Positions 21,409 through 33,389 of a DNA stretch of 64,000 nt are shown here, in pieces (the stretch's first letter is position 1; each line of letters starts with the position of its first letter). The DNA is from Saussurea involucrata (taxonomy: Eukaryota > Streptophyta > Magnoliopsida > Asterales > Asteraceae): positions 140,790,983 to 140,854,982 of the forward strand of contig CM066319.1 in assembly GCA_033807775.1 (NCBI GenBank), written 5' to 3'. The notes beneath the pieces were generated by a model. The model made no database searches, was not told the DNA's origin, and worked only from the letters and a program-made list of their open reading frames with translations. The position numbers and the translations under genes are program-made.

Positions 21409-22101
21409 TGAAAGGTTTTGTTAAACCGTACTACCACATGATATAGGCAACGGAAGCATATTTAAAATTGAATCATCCATGGCAATACTAACAAACAACT
21501 TATAAAGATGCATACGTTCTAGATGATTAACTACAATAGAAAGAATCAAGAACACTTACTTGTTTCTTGTGATTGTCGAAAACACAAAGATGAATTAAAC
21601 CTTGTTCTTGCTTCTTGGATGTCAAGGATCAATAGTGTGAATCCCTCTAGTGGCTCACACTTAAGAACACCAAACCAACAATCAAGATTGAAGCTTTAAC
21701 CCTAAACCCTTGGAAGGGTTTACGATTTTGAGAGGGAGGAGAGGGGAGGCTACGGCCTTGTGAGAGAGAGAGAGAGAGAGAGATCATACCAAAAAATAAT
21801 CTTAGGGTTTGATCCCTAGCATCTTATTTATAACCTCTCTATTTAAAAGTAGCCCCCTTGAACAGATAAGCTTGATAAAAACTATTTTAACAAGTTATCA
21901 TTTAGTCCCTATAATTAATCTAATTAATTATATTGTAGCTTGTAATTAATTTATCATCAAACGACAAATTAATAATCTAACTACATTAATTCCCTTTCAT
22001 TCTTCTGATTGTTTATTTGGGTCTTAAGGGCAACCCAAAAGGACCCTGCTATTATTAGAAATATTACCAATAGTTAATGACTTTGGACACTATATCCAAT
22101 A
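21409..22101 (-). repeat. 3' LTR of element D
   Basis: It matches 28372-29062. It opens TGAAAGGTTT and ends CCAATA, where the partner ends CCAACA, so the terminal CA has mutated. A GA run lies near 21766-21782. The polypurine tract is the complement of GTCTCCCACTTGG just to the right. Confidence 0.92.
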
Positions 22102-22986
22102 GTCTCCCACTTGGACAAGTTATTAACTCTATTTGGTTTAACGCTTTCAAATAATCAGCAGAGAGCAAGCCATCCAATGCAGCTGCCGAACTCTGATAAA
22201 GATTCGGTCCTAAGATAAGTGATTTAATGCTCCTTTGTTCTACAAGATAACATATGATCCTGAGACATGGATAAACGTCTATCTCGTGGATCAAGGTTAT
22301 GTTTCCCGATTTCCGATATGTGTTGAATTCATCAGGCTACTCAATTGAACACATCAATTCTAGTCGGGGTTTGGCCAAACACTTAGTGTCAACACAAAAT
22401 CATCGAGGGGCCCATGGATATCGCTTCTCCTGTTTAGGCAGAAGGAACAAATAAACTTTGACTACACAGTTCATTTCTATTCATCATATTATACATGGAC
22501 ATACCCTGTATAACTGCCAGTCATGGTCAGCGTTGGAGCACACCAAAGCATAACAGAATCCTAGAGCAAAACTCTATGCATCTCTGTTTGAAGAACATAA
22601 AATATTATCATCTCAAAATTACTCTGACTTAATCCATGAAGTAAACTTTTGAGTGCGGGTCTTTTCAATACCTAAATCACCATTAGGTACTCATGAGCGT
22701 TAGTTGCATTCTCTATGCTTCTAACACTCCATGACAGTCTTGAATCACTACTTACTTCCAGGAGTATGACTGACTGTGGAGGTTTAAGTAAATTAATACT
22801 CAGGAAGTTGGTTCTAAACATGCAAAACGAAACAATAATAAATTAAATGTAAATGGACGCAATCCAGCATATGTTATAATCTCCATATAATAATCTCCAA
22901 ATCAAATACAATTTATTACGTTTTTAATACATCAAACTAACAACTAAAACATTCAAGATATATTGATAATTCTAACACCTATGGCT
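22102..22986 (-). other. 3' non-coding region of element D
   Basis: No reading frame is supported. It runs from the polypurine tract to the point where RNase H breaks off. RNase H ends abnormally (SSKQDT then TGA), so a deletion appears to have removed its second half. Confidence 0.6.
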
Positions 22987-25900
22987 TCAGTCCGTGTCCT
23001 GTTTGGAACTTTTCCAAGTCACGGCCCCACCATTCAACAAGAACACCCATCCTGACTGCGAGCTGGAATCATCCCGATCTGTCTGGAAACTCGCATCAGT
23101 ATAACCTGTTACTCGTAATTCATCTTTTCCACTATAGACTAAGAACATATCTTTAGTCCTCCGAAGATACTTAAGAATGTTCTTTACATCCGTCCAATGA
23201 CTTTCGCCTGGGTTCCCTTGATATCTACTCACCATGCTTAAAGCAAATGAGACATCAGGTCTAGTACATGCCATGGCATACATGATCGATCCTATAGCAG
23301 ATGCATATGGAATTCGACTCATTCTGTCCAGTTCTTTGCTAGTGCTGGGACATTGATCTTTGCTCAATCTTATGCCATGTTGCATGGGCAAAAACCCTTT
23401 TCTTGGATTCACTCATATTGAATTTCTTCAATATCTTATCCAAGTATGTACTTTGGCTAAGTCCAATTAAACGCTTGGTTCTATCTCGATAAATTCTTAT
23501 TCCAAGTATGTATGCTGAATTTCCCAAATCTTTCATAGCGAAACATTTCCCGAGCCAGACCTTTACATCTTGCAACATCGGAATATTATTTCCTATGAGT
23601 AGTATGTCATCAACATACAAGACTAGAAATACAACATTACTCCCACTAGCCTTAACGTATATGTAGGACTCATCTTCGCTTCGAGAAAATCCAAATTCCT
23701 TGACCTTTTCATGAAAACAAAGATTCCAGCTACGAGACGCTTGTTTAAGTCCATAAATGGATCTTTCAAGCTTACACACTTTATCTAGATACTCGGTATG
23801 TACAAAACCTTCAGGTTGTGCCATATACACATCCTCATCAAGTTTCCCATTGAGGAAAGCGGTTTTTACATCCATTTGCCATACTTCATAGTCATGAAAT
23901 GCAGCTATGGCAAGCAATATCTTGATAGACTTAATCTTTGCCACTGGTGAGAAGGTTTCATCATAATCAATTCCTTGAGTTTGAGTGTAACCTTTTGCAA
24001 CCAGTCTAGCCTTGAATGTGTGCATTCCCATCCATGTCGGTCTTCTTTTTGAAGATCCACTTACACCCAACTGTCTTGCGACCTGGTGTGTGATCAACCA
24101 ATTTCCAAACTTGGTTATCGTACATAGATTGAATCTCGCTTTCCATGGCCTCTTTCCATTTGGCAGCCTCAGGGCCTGCCATCGCTTCCTCGTAGTTGGA
24201 TGGCTCATCCGCACTATCAAATGTTTTATCATTGACTAATGTGTCTCCTTCCTTTGTAATATGAAAACCATAATAAAACTCAGGAGGTTGACTTACTCTA
24301 CTAGTTCTGCGAAGAGGTGGTGGAGGTATGTTGGTTTCCTCAACAGGTGGTTCAACCTCATGTTGAGGGCTAGTGTCAACTATAGGTTCATCATTGGTTG
24401 TTTCTTGAATTTCTTCAAGATCAATACTGCTCCCACTATCCCTTTTGGAAATGAGCTCCCTTTCTTGGAAGACTCCCCTTCTAGCTACAAACACTTTGTT
24501 CTCCGGAGGTTTGTAAAATATATATCCAAAGGATTTGTAGGGATAACCAATGAACCGACACTTCTCTGCTCTAGGTTCTAGCTTGTCGTTAGTTTCGCGC
24601 CGAACGAAGACTTCACAACCCTAGACCTTTATATGTGCTAACGAGGGACGAGTCCCATTCCACATTTCAGAGGGTGTCTTTGCAACCTTCTTAGTTGGAA
24701 CGAGGTTTAAGATATGAGCTGCAGTTTCTAAGGCATAGCCTCAGAACGATATTGGAAGTGTAGCACGACTCATCATGGACCGAACCATATCAAGTAGCGT
24801 TCGATTTCTTCTCTCAGCAACACCATTGAGTTGTGGTGTTCTGGGAGGAGATAATTGTGAAACTATTCCACAATCCCTTAGATAGTCGTAGAATTCATGA
24901 CTCAAGCATTCCATACCCCTTTCGGATCAGAGCATCTTGATCTTCTTGCCCAGTTGGTTTTCTACTTCGTTTTTGAATCCTTTGAACACTTCAAAGGTGT
25001 CCGATTTGTTTTTCATCAGATAGATAAATCCATATCTACTGAAATCGTCAGTAAAGGTAACAAAGTATCTTTCACCGTTTCTCGTGGCAGATCTGAATGG
25101 TCCACATACATCTGTGTGGATTAAGTCCAACAGATCCTTACCCCTTTCCATTTTTCCTTTGAAAGGTGCTTTCGTCATCTTGCCAAGTAAACAAGACTCG
25201 CATTCTTCATCAGACTTTAAGTCAAATGGTTCCAAGACCCCGTCCGATTGGAGCTTGGCGATGCATTTCTTGTTTATGTGGCCAAGACGATGATGCCATA
25301 ACGATGATGCCATAACGATGATTTATCCAATTCACTATTGGAGGAACCAACATTTAGAGTTAAGTTATTATTATTTCTACCAACACAAATCACGCTTTCA
25401 TACACACCATTACAAGGAGAGGCTTTAAAATAAAAACAACCATGTTTATAAACCAAAATGCAACCATCATTATTATCAAATTGAAATTCAAAACCATCCT
25501 TGTACAATGCATGAAAAGAAATAATGTTTCGAGCCATTTCTGGCGAGTAGCAACAATCTAATAACTTTATTGAAAAACCACTACTAAGCACGAGCTCAAA
25601 ATCTCCAATCTTGGTAACAGCGACAGTCATCCTGTTTCTCATGATCAGATTCAGCTCCCCATGCTTCAACGTCCTACTTCCCTTTAGTCCCTGAAAATTA
25701 GAGCAAATGTGAGTACCACATCCCGTATGAAGGACCCAAGAGTTAGAAATCGAAGTACTATGGAGTTCAATTGTAAAAATACCTGAGGTGCCACACCCTT
25801 TGACCTTGTTCATTTTCAAGTCCTCTAGATATTTTGGGCAGCTTCTCTTCCAATGGCCCTTTCCTTGACAGTAAAAGCATATGGCCTCTTTAGGGTCACT

Positions 25901-26685
25901 TATGGGTGGTATGTCAGAAGAATCAGCTTTTCTCTTAAGGCCTTGGTTGCGTGGAACAACTTTAGCCTTTCCCTTCCCTTTGGGATGAGAAACTTTCTTC
26001 TTCTTATAGCCACCTTCCCTAATGGCAAGGACGGGAGCAGTTGAGTGAGCACTTTGGGTCTTACCCATACTTGCTTCAGCAGATCTCAACATGCCATGGA
26101 GCTCCATCAAGGTCTTGTCCATATTGTTCATATTGAAGTTCACTATGAACTGTTTATATGCCCCACTAAGAGAGTTTAGCACCATGTCAATGGCAAGCTC
26201 TCTTGGGAAATCGACACCTAGATTGCCTAACCTGTCAATGTATGCTTTCATCTTTTGCACATGCGCACATACAGGGGCACCGTCCTGTTGCTTACATTCC
26301 ATAAGCGATTTTACGACTTGGTACCTTTCTTGCCTCGCTTGCTCCTGAAACATTTCACGAAGCTGCTCATTTAGTTCAAACGCCCCCATGTTCTCGAAAC
26401 TCTTTTGAAGTTCCGGGGACATGCCAACATGAGACACGCGACTTTTGTGGATTCCGCGAATTGCTTATTGTATTCAGTTACTGCTTCAGGGCTTGCATAA
26501 TCATTAAGTATAGGAAGATCCCCGTCGAGCAAATACTCTTTGTCTTCGTACCTCAAGGCAATTCTTAAGGCACGAATCCAATCCAAGTAGTTTGGCCCAG
26601 TTAGCTTATCTTTACTTAGGATAGAGAGTAACGTAAGGTTGGATGTTGAGTGAGAAGGAGGAGGAGGAGGATTATTTTCAGCCAT
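22987..26685 (-). pseudogene. gag-pol: gag-pol polyprotein of element D, multiply broken
   Basis: Gag starts at 26685 (MAENNPPPPPSHSTSNLTLL), shifts frame near 26430, and has a CCHC knuckle (CFYCQGKGHWKRSC, near 25870). The protease motif reads WVLHTGCGTHIC where the family has WVLDTGCG, so the catalytic Asp is His (near 25735). A 14-base tandem duplication at 25296-25325 shifts the frame inside the GAG-pre-integrase motif (SSLWHHR). Integrase follows with HTDVCGPF and stops at 24927 and beyond. RT spans two frames (24494-24006 and 24232-23339) with YVDDILLIG near 23610. RNase H begins in 23412-22987 (YTDASF) and is cut off. No functional product is expected. Confidence 0.88.
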
Positions 26686-27399
26686 CTGTAGATATAGATT
26701 TTTCGTTAGTTTGATATTTAACCCTTAAAATAATTTTCCAAAAAATATTTAACAAGGCTAGGATCCATATTTTATCTTATGATGTGAGAAGGGATGCCGT
26801 AATCACATCACAAGGTTATTTTAGGTAAACAAATGCTATTTGTTAATTTCATTCACTATGAAACTCCTAGGTCTTTTGAGATTCATTGACTTATGTCAAT
26901 GGCATGTTAATCTCGATTATGCTTATCTTCTTTTTGTGACTGGGATGCCGAGGATCACAAACAAGACAGTGAATCGACCATGGAAAAACACATGGACCCC
27001 TCGGCTCAAGTACGCTTGAGAATCACGAGCGCCACATCATTTTCAACTATAGTTTCATATTAACGTGCCGGCAAACCGCACACGCTCCGTTAACAAACTA
27101 TAAGATTATGTGTGTTCTTCATCATGGGTAGCATACGACTTTCACATTTCTTAGTATATCTAAAACGGGATTTTCGTTTTATACTTCATAGTTAATACTT
27201 TTAACTTGTCACATTGACCTATCAAACCTTTTCGGTAATTCCACTAGTCCACACAAGAGGCGGTGAGTTTGGTAACGCATGGCGTTTTAAAAACCCTTGA
27301 CTCATTCGGTAACCATATTATAGGTAACCTCCTTAAACCCCCTTAGAGTGTTTATAGTGGGTACGCCTAGTCTCGGTTTGACTATCAATGTATTATTTA

Positions 27400-27401
<2 letters not shown>

Positions 27402-27434
<33 letters not shown>

Positions 27435-27457
27435 GAGGTCTAATATATATATATATA
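27402..27457. repeat. TA microsatellite in element D leader
   Basis: Two TA runs are separated by 'attgaggtcta'. Confidence 0.85.
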
Positions 27458-27720
27458 AAAATTGAATGGAATTTTAAACAATTTAAAATTATGATTATCC
27501 AATTAATTCTAATTAACCATGTGAGCACATATTTAACAATTAATATAATTGTTTCCATATTTGATTCCAATTAAACATGTGAGGACACATGCTAATAATT
27601 AATGTGAATATTTGACATATAAATTATATTCACTATATAAATAATGTCAATGTTTATCTTACAATATTTATTCAAACTTGAATATATTTGTTTATTGTAA
27701 GAAGGTATTTAAGATTATCT

Positions 27721-27990
27721 TATTCAATTCAAGATTATCCATTCGATATTTGCCATAGCTTATTATTGATGTGTTTTCTTAGGCAAGTTAGGAAACTAGC
27801 CATTCACAATTAGTATTATCTATTCAATTTAAGATTATCCATTCAATATTTTCCGAAGCTTATAATTGATGTGTTTTCTTAGGCAAGTTAGGAAACTATC
27901 CATACACAATTATGGTATAACATGCATAAAAAACGACTACTACGCCATACACAATTATGGTATAACATGCATAAAAAACGTCTACTACCC
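27721..27990. repeat. Two short tandem repeats in element D leader
   Basis: A unit of about 100 bases (TATTCAATT(C/T)AAGATTATCC...) occurs at 27721 and 27821. A unit of 45 bases (CCATACACAATTATGGTATA...) occurs at 27900 and 27945. Confidence 0.8.
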
Positions 27991-28139
27991 TACACCCTTT
28001 AGGGATACCGATAAACTTTAATCGCTAAAAATAGAAACTTTTTCATGCAAGCAAGAATTTTTTTCAGTTTCCAAAATTATAGCTTTAGAGGTTATGACCA
28101 TAAAACCCTAATTTAGGGATTAAGCAATCTAATGGTCAC

Positions 28140-28335
28140 AAACTTACTGCACTATGTCGAAAATAAAACATGGGCCTTCTGGACCTCAAACGATTAATCC
28201 AACCGTCCAGAAGGTAAAACAGAATGTCGTGAAACTATTGTCCAAAAAACGCGACGATCTGACGGTCCAAACTCCTGGAATAGATAAAACGGCTCGTTGC
28301 GTTTTCCAGAAAATTCAATACGAATTTTATGCTAT
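28140..28335 (-). other. Leader block shared with element B
   Basis: It aligns with 17875-18075 and lies next to the primer site, as in B. Confidence 0.75.
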
Positions 28336-28358
28336 TGAGCTAAAATCTAAGAACTTTG

Positions 28359-28370
28359 GCTCTGATACCA
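28359..28370 (-). other. Primer binding site of element D, initiator tRNA-Met
   Basis: The complement reads TGGTATCAGAGC, one base from the LTR. Confidence 0.92.
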
Positions 28371-28371
28371 C

Positions 28372-29062
28372 TGAAAGGTTTTGTTAAACCGTACTACCAC
28401 GTGATATAGGCAACGGAAGCATATTTAAAATTGAATCATCCATGGCAATACAAACAAACAACTTATAAAGATGCATACGTTCTAGATGATTAACTACAAT
28501 AGAAAGAATCAAGAACACTTACTTGTTTCTTGTGATTGTCGAAAACACAAAGATGAATTAAACCTTGTTCTTGCTTCTTGGATGTCAAGGATCAATAGTG
28601 TGAATCCCTCTAGTGGCTCACACTTAAGAACACCAAACCAACAATCAAGATTGAAGCTTTAACCCTAAACCCTTGGAAGGGTTTACGATTTTGAGAGGGA
28701 GGAGAGGGGAGGCTACGGCCTTGTGTGAGAGAGAGAGAGAGAGATCACACCAAAAAATAATCTTAGGGTTTGATCCCTAGCATCTTATTTATAACCTCTC
28801 TATTTACAAGTAGCCCCCTTGAACATATAAGCTTGATAAAAACTATTTTAACAAGTTATCATTTAGTCCCTATAATTAATCTAATTAATTATATTGTAGC
28901 TTGTAATTAATTTATCATCAAATGACAAATTAATAATCTAACTACATTAATTCCCTTTCATTCTTCTGATTGTTTATTTGGGTCTTAAGGGCAACCCAAA
29001 AGGACCCTGCTATTATTAGAAATATTACCAATAGTTAATGACTCTGGACACTATATCCAACA
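28372..29062 (-). repeat. 5' LTR of element D (691 bp)
   Basis: TG...CA ends, next to the primer site on its left and to the AAAAC duplication (29063-29067) on its right. Confidence 0.93.
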
Positions 29063-29067
29063 AAAAC
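29063..29067. other. Target-site duplication of element D, right
   Basis: AAAAC, matching 21404-21408. Confidence 0.9.
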
Positions 29068-30170
29068 GATGACGAATATCCTGGAAAATAAAGTTCATGG
29101 TCTCCATCATTGGATCAAGAACTTGAGAAGATGGTCGGTCGGCTTTTGCGCAGCAGAAAGGCTAACCTGGTTGAGAATCTATGGGGTACCATTGCATGCC
29201 TGAACCAATCAAGATTTAACGGTATTGTGATCAAATGGGGTCATTCTCTAAAATTCGTTAACTGTGATTGGAAGGGAGTTCCAATCTAGAATTCACAAAG
29301 GTTACATCCCTTCGATCAAAAACAGACGAGTTGCGAAGCATAAAAGTAGGAAACTTTTTTTGTCGAGTAAGGGTGGTGGAGGAAGGTTTCGACACATTGA
29401 CAATGATTGACCAAGCAGAAAGCGACAGCGAGATGGAGGATGATGATTCCTCAAATCCATCGGAGTGGTTAGATGAGGAGAATGGGGATGATGATTGGGA
29501 GTTAGAAGAGAGCTTTTTTGAGAAACAAGATGGCGGCATAGGAAAGACAGTTCTAGAGAAAGATGCAGATCCAAACAGCGACATCAATCACATAACAGGA
29601 GATTCTCCATCGGAAAAACGATGTCGACGAAATCTTTCAGGGAAGAAGTTGGAGGGACGGTACAGGAACAAAATGATTGGGTTCCAATCTTCGAGGAAAG
29701 AAGGAAGCATGCGATGGGTAATCATGACATAAGGAAGGATCATTTGGCGGCTGAAACAAATGGGGAAGGGTTTCAAGGGTTTGACCAAGGGAGGCATATG
29801 GATCTTGGGTCGGATAAGTCAATGGGCCAAGGAATTAATAAACAGGCCTAACTAGAAAATAGTGTTAGTTTTGAAAGTTCAGCGCACCAACAATTTAATT
29901 ATGGTGGGCCACTATTGGCCAACCCAACATTAAGAAATGAAGAAAGTAACAAAATTGTAACCATATAGAACGGCAATAGGGATGCCAATAGGGACGTGGA
30001 TTCAATTGGAAATTCGACAGAACCTACCAGAACGCAAATTACAAGTGAGAAAAAAACAAAAGGCGTGAAGGAAGCAGGAAGCAGGAAGGGAGAAGCGAGG
30101 AAAAGAAGGGAGTGTTCAAAATAGAAAAAAGGAGACGTGATGGGGCTGGGGAGAGGGCAGATGAGCTTTC
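29068..30170 (+). pseudogene. LINE ORF1, C-terminal part, broken
   Basis: The frame entering from the left of element D continues MTNILENKVHGLHHWIKNLR, then the motif ERLTWLRIYGVPLHA typical of plant LINE ORF1, and stops at a TGA that probably replaced a tryptophan codon. The next segment (NQSRFNGIVIKWGHSLKF) lies in another frame. 29268-29732 continues with RSIKVGNFFCRVRVVEEGF and an acidic Ser-rich region (ESDSEMEDDDSSNPSEWLDE). Low-complexity charged text runs to about 30170. Several frameshifts make this a relic. Confidence 0.6.
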
Positions 30171-30244
30171 ATTTGCTTAAGCAAAAAGCCAAGAGGCAAT
30201 CTCAGAAAGGGGGACATAGACGGTCGGATACTACTAGAGGAGAC

Positions 30245-30980
30245 TACTGTAATAATCGGATTCCGATTTGTCATTAAATGAATGGTAATGGTGGCGAAAT
30301 CATAAATCTAGCAAGGGGAGGGACCAAAGGGGTATGTTTTGAAAGATATAAAAGGGAAGCAATCCCTAGGAAGAACTCATTGTTTTATTATTGCGGCTAA
30401 AATCGAGAAGTTGGCTTAGGAGTCTTCATAAGGTAAACTTCGATTCTCTCCCTTTGGATTGATTATTGTTTATGGTTTTGTGCAATGTTTGGGGTTGCAA
30501 TTTGGAGGAACATTATATTTCTCACTGGGTTACTTGTTGCAAAGATGTTACTGAAGTTCTTGATTTTGGACCGATTAGAGGCCTAATGATTGTAAATGGG
30601 AGTGTTTTAAGTTGGAAATATAAACCTAACTAAGTATCTAACTCAGTTTTGGACTTAATCGCCTATTCTAATCGATTTGGGAGAGTCTGGGGTTTTGCAG
30701 TTCGTAACTTCTGGATATCGCTGGGTCCGGACAACTGGGATTTTCCCGGATTAATGTTTTGCAGAAGTGTGTTCCGGATATGGGATTCCAGAAGTGGGTT
30801 CCGGATATGGGATTCCGGAAGTGGGTTTCGGATGAGTTTTCCCGATATGAGATTTCTGGGAGTGGGTTCCGGATAACCGGATTCCGGATACAGGTCTCCG
30901 ATTAGGAGAGTCCAGATACCGATTATCCGGATTAGCGAGTTTTCCGGTAAACTGCCCGAATAAGTGGGGTTTTCGGGTGG
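30245..30980 (+). repeat. 5' LTR of element E, truncated
   Basis: It aligns with 34846 onward: TACTGTAATAATCGG here versus TGTTGTAATAACTGG. A TATA box (TATAAAAGG) is at 30347. The copy ends near 30980 in a CCGG-rich array (30715-30975), about 1 kb short of the full LTR. Confidence 0.85.
30715..30975. repeat. TCCGGA-rich array in 5' LTR of element E
   Basis: Many copies of TTCCGGATATGGGATTCCGG-like units occur. The array is shorter than in the 3' LTR. Confidence 0.85.
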
Positions 30981-30989
30981 AGAGTCCGG

Positions 30990-32026
30990 ATATCGATTAT
31001 CCCAATTCATCGAGAAGTCACGTTTTGCCGAGATGTACGTGCCAACTGAGGAGCGGCGCGTGGAGCGGTATCTGTATGGGATGAAGAGCAGTATCCGAGA
31101 GTTGGCTTCGACAAGGAATCCTACCACCTTTCAAGCGGCCATTAATGCGGCCGAGCTGACGAAAAGAAAAGAACCGCCAAGTGACTGAAAGAGTTGGGGA
31201 CAAGAGGAAGTGAGATGGACCAGGGAGTGTTGCCAGGAAAGGAAGGACCTTCAGGCCAGAACAACGTAGAAATCAGGGAATTGGGATTAATCCATGTGGG
31301 AAATGCCGAAGGGTGCATCGAGGAGAATGTGCGGTGGAGTCGAGGTCATGCTTCCAGTGTGGGCTACCAGGTCATATGTCGAGGGATTGCCCAAGCAAGA
31401 GATCATGCTATCAGTGTGGGTCGCCTGACCACATGCGGTTTCACTGTCCGCAGCTTAAGAGAGGAGGGTCAGCACAGACTGGAGGTAGAACCATGAATAG
31501 AGGGAAGGAAAAGAGGTCGAAGCCGGCACGTCCGAAGGGGCGTGCATTCAACATGACAGCAACGAAGGCAGAAGGGACTCTGGATGTGGTGACAGGTACG
31601 TTTCTGGTAAACTCTTTATGCACGAAGGTGTTGTTTGATTCTGGAGCAAACCGTTCCTTTATATCCCATGATTTTGCGAAATGGTTGGGGGTGAGACCTA
31701 AGGGTTCAGAGTGGGTGTTAGAAGTAGAGCCTGCCGATGAAAATCGGGTACTCGTTAGAAGTGTGGTGGAAGATTGTGTCATAGACATAGAGGGGAGTTT
31801 GATACCTATGCGGTTGTATCCGATGGCATTGGGAGAATTCGATGTAGTGTTGGGTATGGATTGGTTAGCCTCGAATAGTGTAGATATCGTGTGTAATAAG
31901 AAGTTGATTCGGGTGCAAATACTGGATAAGGGGACAATAGTGATTTACGGTAATCGACGCGATAGAAGCGCAAGTCTCATCTCTATGATGAAGGTTACTA
32001 AGTGCTTGAGGAAAGGGTGTTCGTGA
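30990..32026 (+). pseudogene. gag-pro: gag C-terminus and protease of element E, broken
   Basis: It starts in mid-gag: SRFAEMYVPTEERRVERYL is the usual chromovirus gag motif. A stop at 31186-31188 and a frameshift follow. Two CCHC knuckles (CFQCGLPGHMSRDC and CYQCGSPDHMRFHC) lie in the frame 31313-32026. The protease motif LFDSGANRSFIS is near 31634 and a second conserved protease segment (LGMDWLASN) near 31852. The frame stops at 32024-32026. Confidence 0.85.
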
Positions 32027-32039
32027 TACCTAGCCTGCG

Positions 32040-33386
32040 TTGTCGATGCTAAGAAAGAGAAACGTAGAGTAGAGGATGTGTTAGTAGTAAGTGAGTACCC
32101 GGAGGTGTTTCTGGATGATTTGACAAACCTACCCCGGATCGCCAGATTGAGTTTTGAATCGATTTGGTGCCGGGAGCTGCACCAATAGCTCGAGCGCCAT
32201 ATAGGTTGGCACCTTCTGAAATGAAGGAGATGATGTCACAACTACAGGAGTTGTTAGACAAAGGATTCATTAGGCTGAGTACCTCGTCGTGGGGTGCGCC
32301 GATACTCTTTGTAAAGAAGAAAGACGGGTACTATGCGGATGCGCATAGATTACCGTAAGCTCAACAAGGTTACAGTCAAGAATAAGTATCCGATTCCGAG
32401 GATAGACGACCTATTCGATCAATTGCAAGGAGCTGGTTATTTCTCTAAGATTGACTTGAGGTCAGGGTACTATCAACTTAAGGTAAGAGAAGAGGACATA
32501 CCAAAAACGGCTTTTCGGACCAGGTATGGGCATTATGAGTTTCTGGTGATGCCGTTTGGTTTAACCAACGCGCCAACAACTTTTATGGATCTGATGAATA
32601 GGGTGTGTCAGCCCTATTTAGACAAGTTTGTGATTGTATTCATAGATGACATCTTGGTGTACTCAAAGTCAGAGAAAGAGCATGAAGATCATCTTCGGGC
32701 TGTATTGGAATTGCTGAAACGAGAGAAGCTTTACGCAAAGTTTTCGAAGTGCGAGTTTCGGCTTCGGGAGGTGCAATTCCTTAGACACATAGTGTCCCAA
32801 GACGGGATAAGGTGGACCCATCCAAAATCGAGGTCATCCAAGATTGGGAGCAGCATAAGAATCCATCATAGGTTCGAAGTTTCCTGGGTCTAGCGGGGTA
32901 TTATCGGAAGTTCATCAAGGATTTCTCGCTCATTGCAACGCCATTGACCTCGTTGACTAAGAAGAGCGCGAAGTTTTCATAGACGGAGGCACATAGTGAG
33001 GCCTCCGAGAAGCTGAAGGACATGCTAAGTAGCGCTCCGGTCCTGTCATTACCGGACGGTACAGACGACTTTGTAGTATACAGTGATGCTTCTAGCCTCG
33101 GACTGGGGTGTGTGCTAATGCAACGAGGAAAGGTGATCGCGTACGCATCTCGCCAGCTGAAGGAGCACGAGACACGATACCCCACTCACGATTTGAAATT
33201 GGCGGTCGTGGTTTTTGCTTAAAAGATTTGGCGACACTATCTCTACGGGACGAAATGTCAGATCTTCACGGATCATAAGAGCCTTTTTCACCTCTTTGAT
33301 CAGAAGGAGTTAAACATGCGACAGAGGAGATGGATGGAGCTACTAACAGATTACGATTGCCAGATCGAGTATCATCCGGGAAAGTG
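32040..33386 (+). pseudogene. pol: Reverse transcriptase and RNase H of element E, broken
   Basis: The pre-RT segment (EYPEVFLDDL) and VPGAAPIARAPYRLAPSEMK lie in different frames. An extra T near 32330 shifts KKDG away from MRMRIDYRKLNK. RT runs 32333-32893 with the active-site FIDDILVYS near 32640, and ends by frameshift near 32810. RNase H is in 33022-33222 (FVVYSDASSLGLGCVL), with a TAA at 33220-33222 where the family has a leucine-type codon, then continues (IFTDHKSLFHLF) to a stop at 33385. The product would be inactive. Confidence 0.88.
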
Positions 33387-33389
33387 ACG

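Larger units (their letters stand above)
26686..28139 (-). other. Leader of element D
   Basis: No frame is supported. It is AT-rich with a TA microsatellite and two tandem repeat families, listed separately. Confidence 0.6.
21409..29062 (-). mobile_element. Element D: Ty1/copia retrotransposon, decayed, both LTRs present
   Basis: LTRs of 693 and 691 bases face each other with a perfect AAAAC duplication outside. The primer site lies beside the right LTR, so the element reads on the minus strand. The LTRs differ at about eight sites plus a GA-run length, near 1.2%, suggesting roughly half a million years at 1.3e-8 per site per year (inference). Coding order is gag, protease, integrase, RT and a truncated RNase H. 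Confidence 0.93.
20581..30244 (+). mobile_element. Element C: plant LINE, ORF1 portion, split by element D
   Basis: The left part (20581-21403) holds an RRM-type domain and the right part (29068-about 30170) the C-terminal half of ORF1. Removing element D and one AAAAC duplication joins them in a frame open for tens of codons on each side of the junction. A further short piece after element E (51094-51190) reads like the end of ORF1. ORF2 (endonuclease-RT) is not in the window. Confidence 0.7.

Noticed and set aside
28154..28387. 77-codon plus-strand frame in the shared leader block
   Set aside because: It runs opposite to element D, crosses into the LTR and is not kept open in element B's copy.
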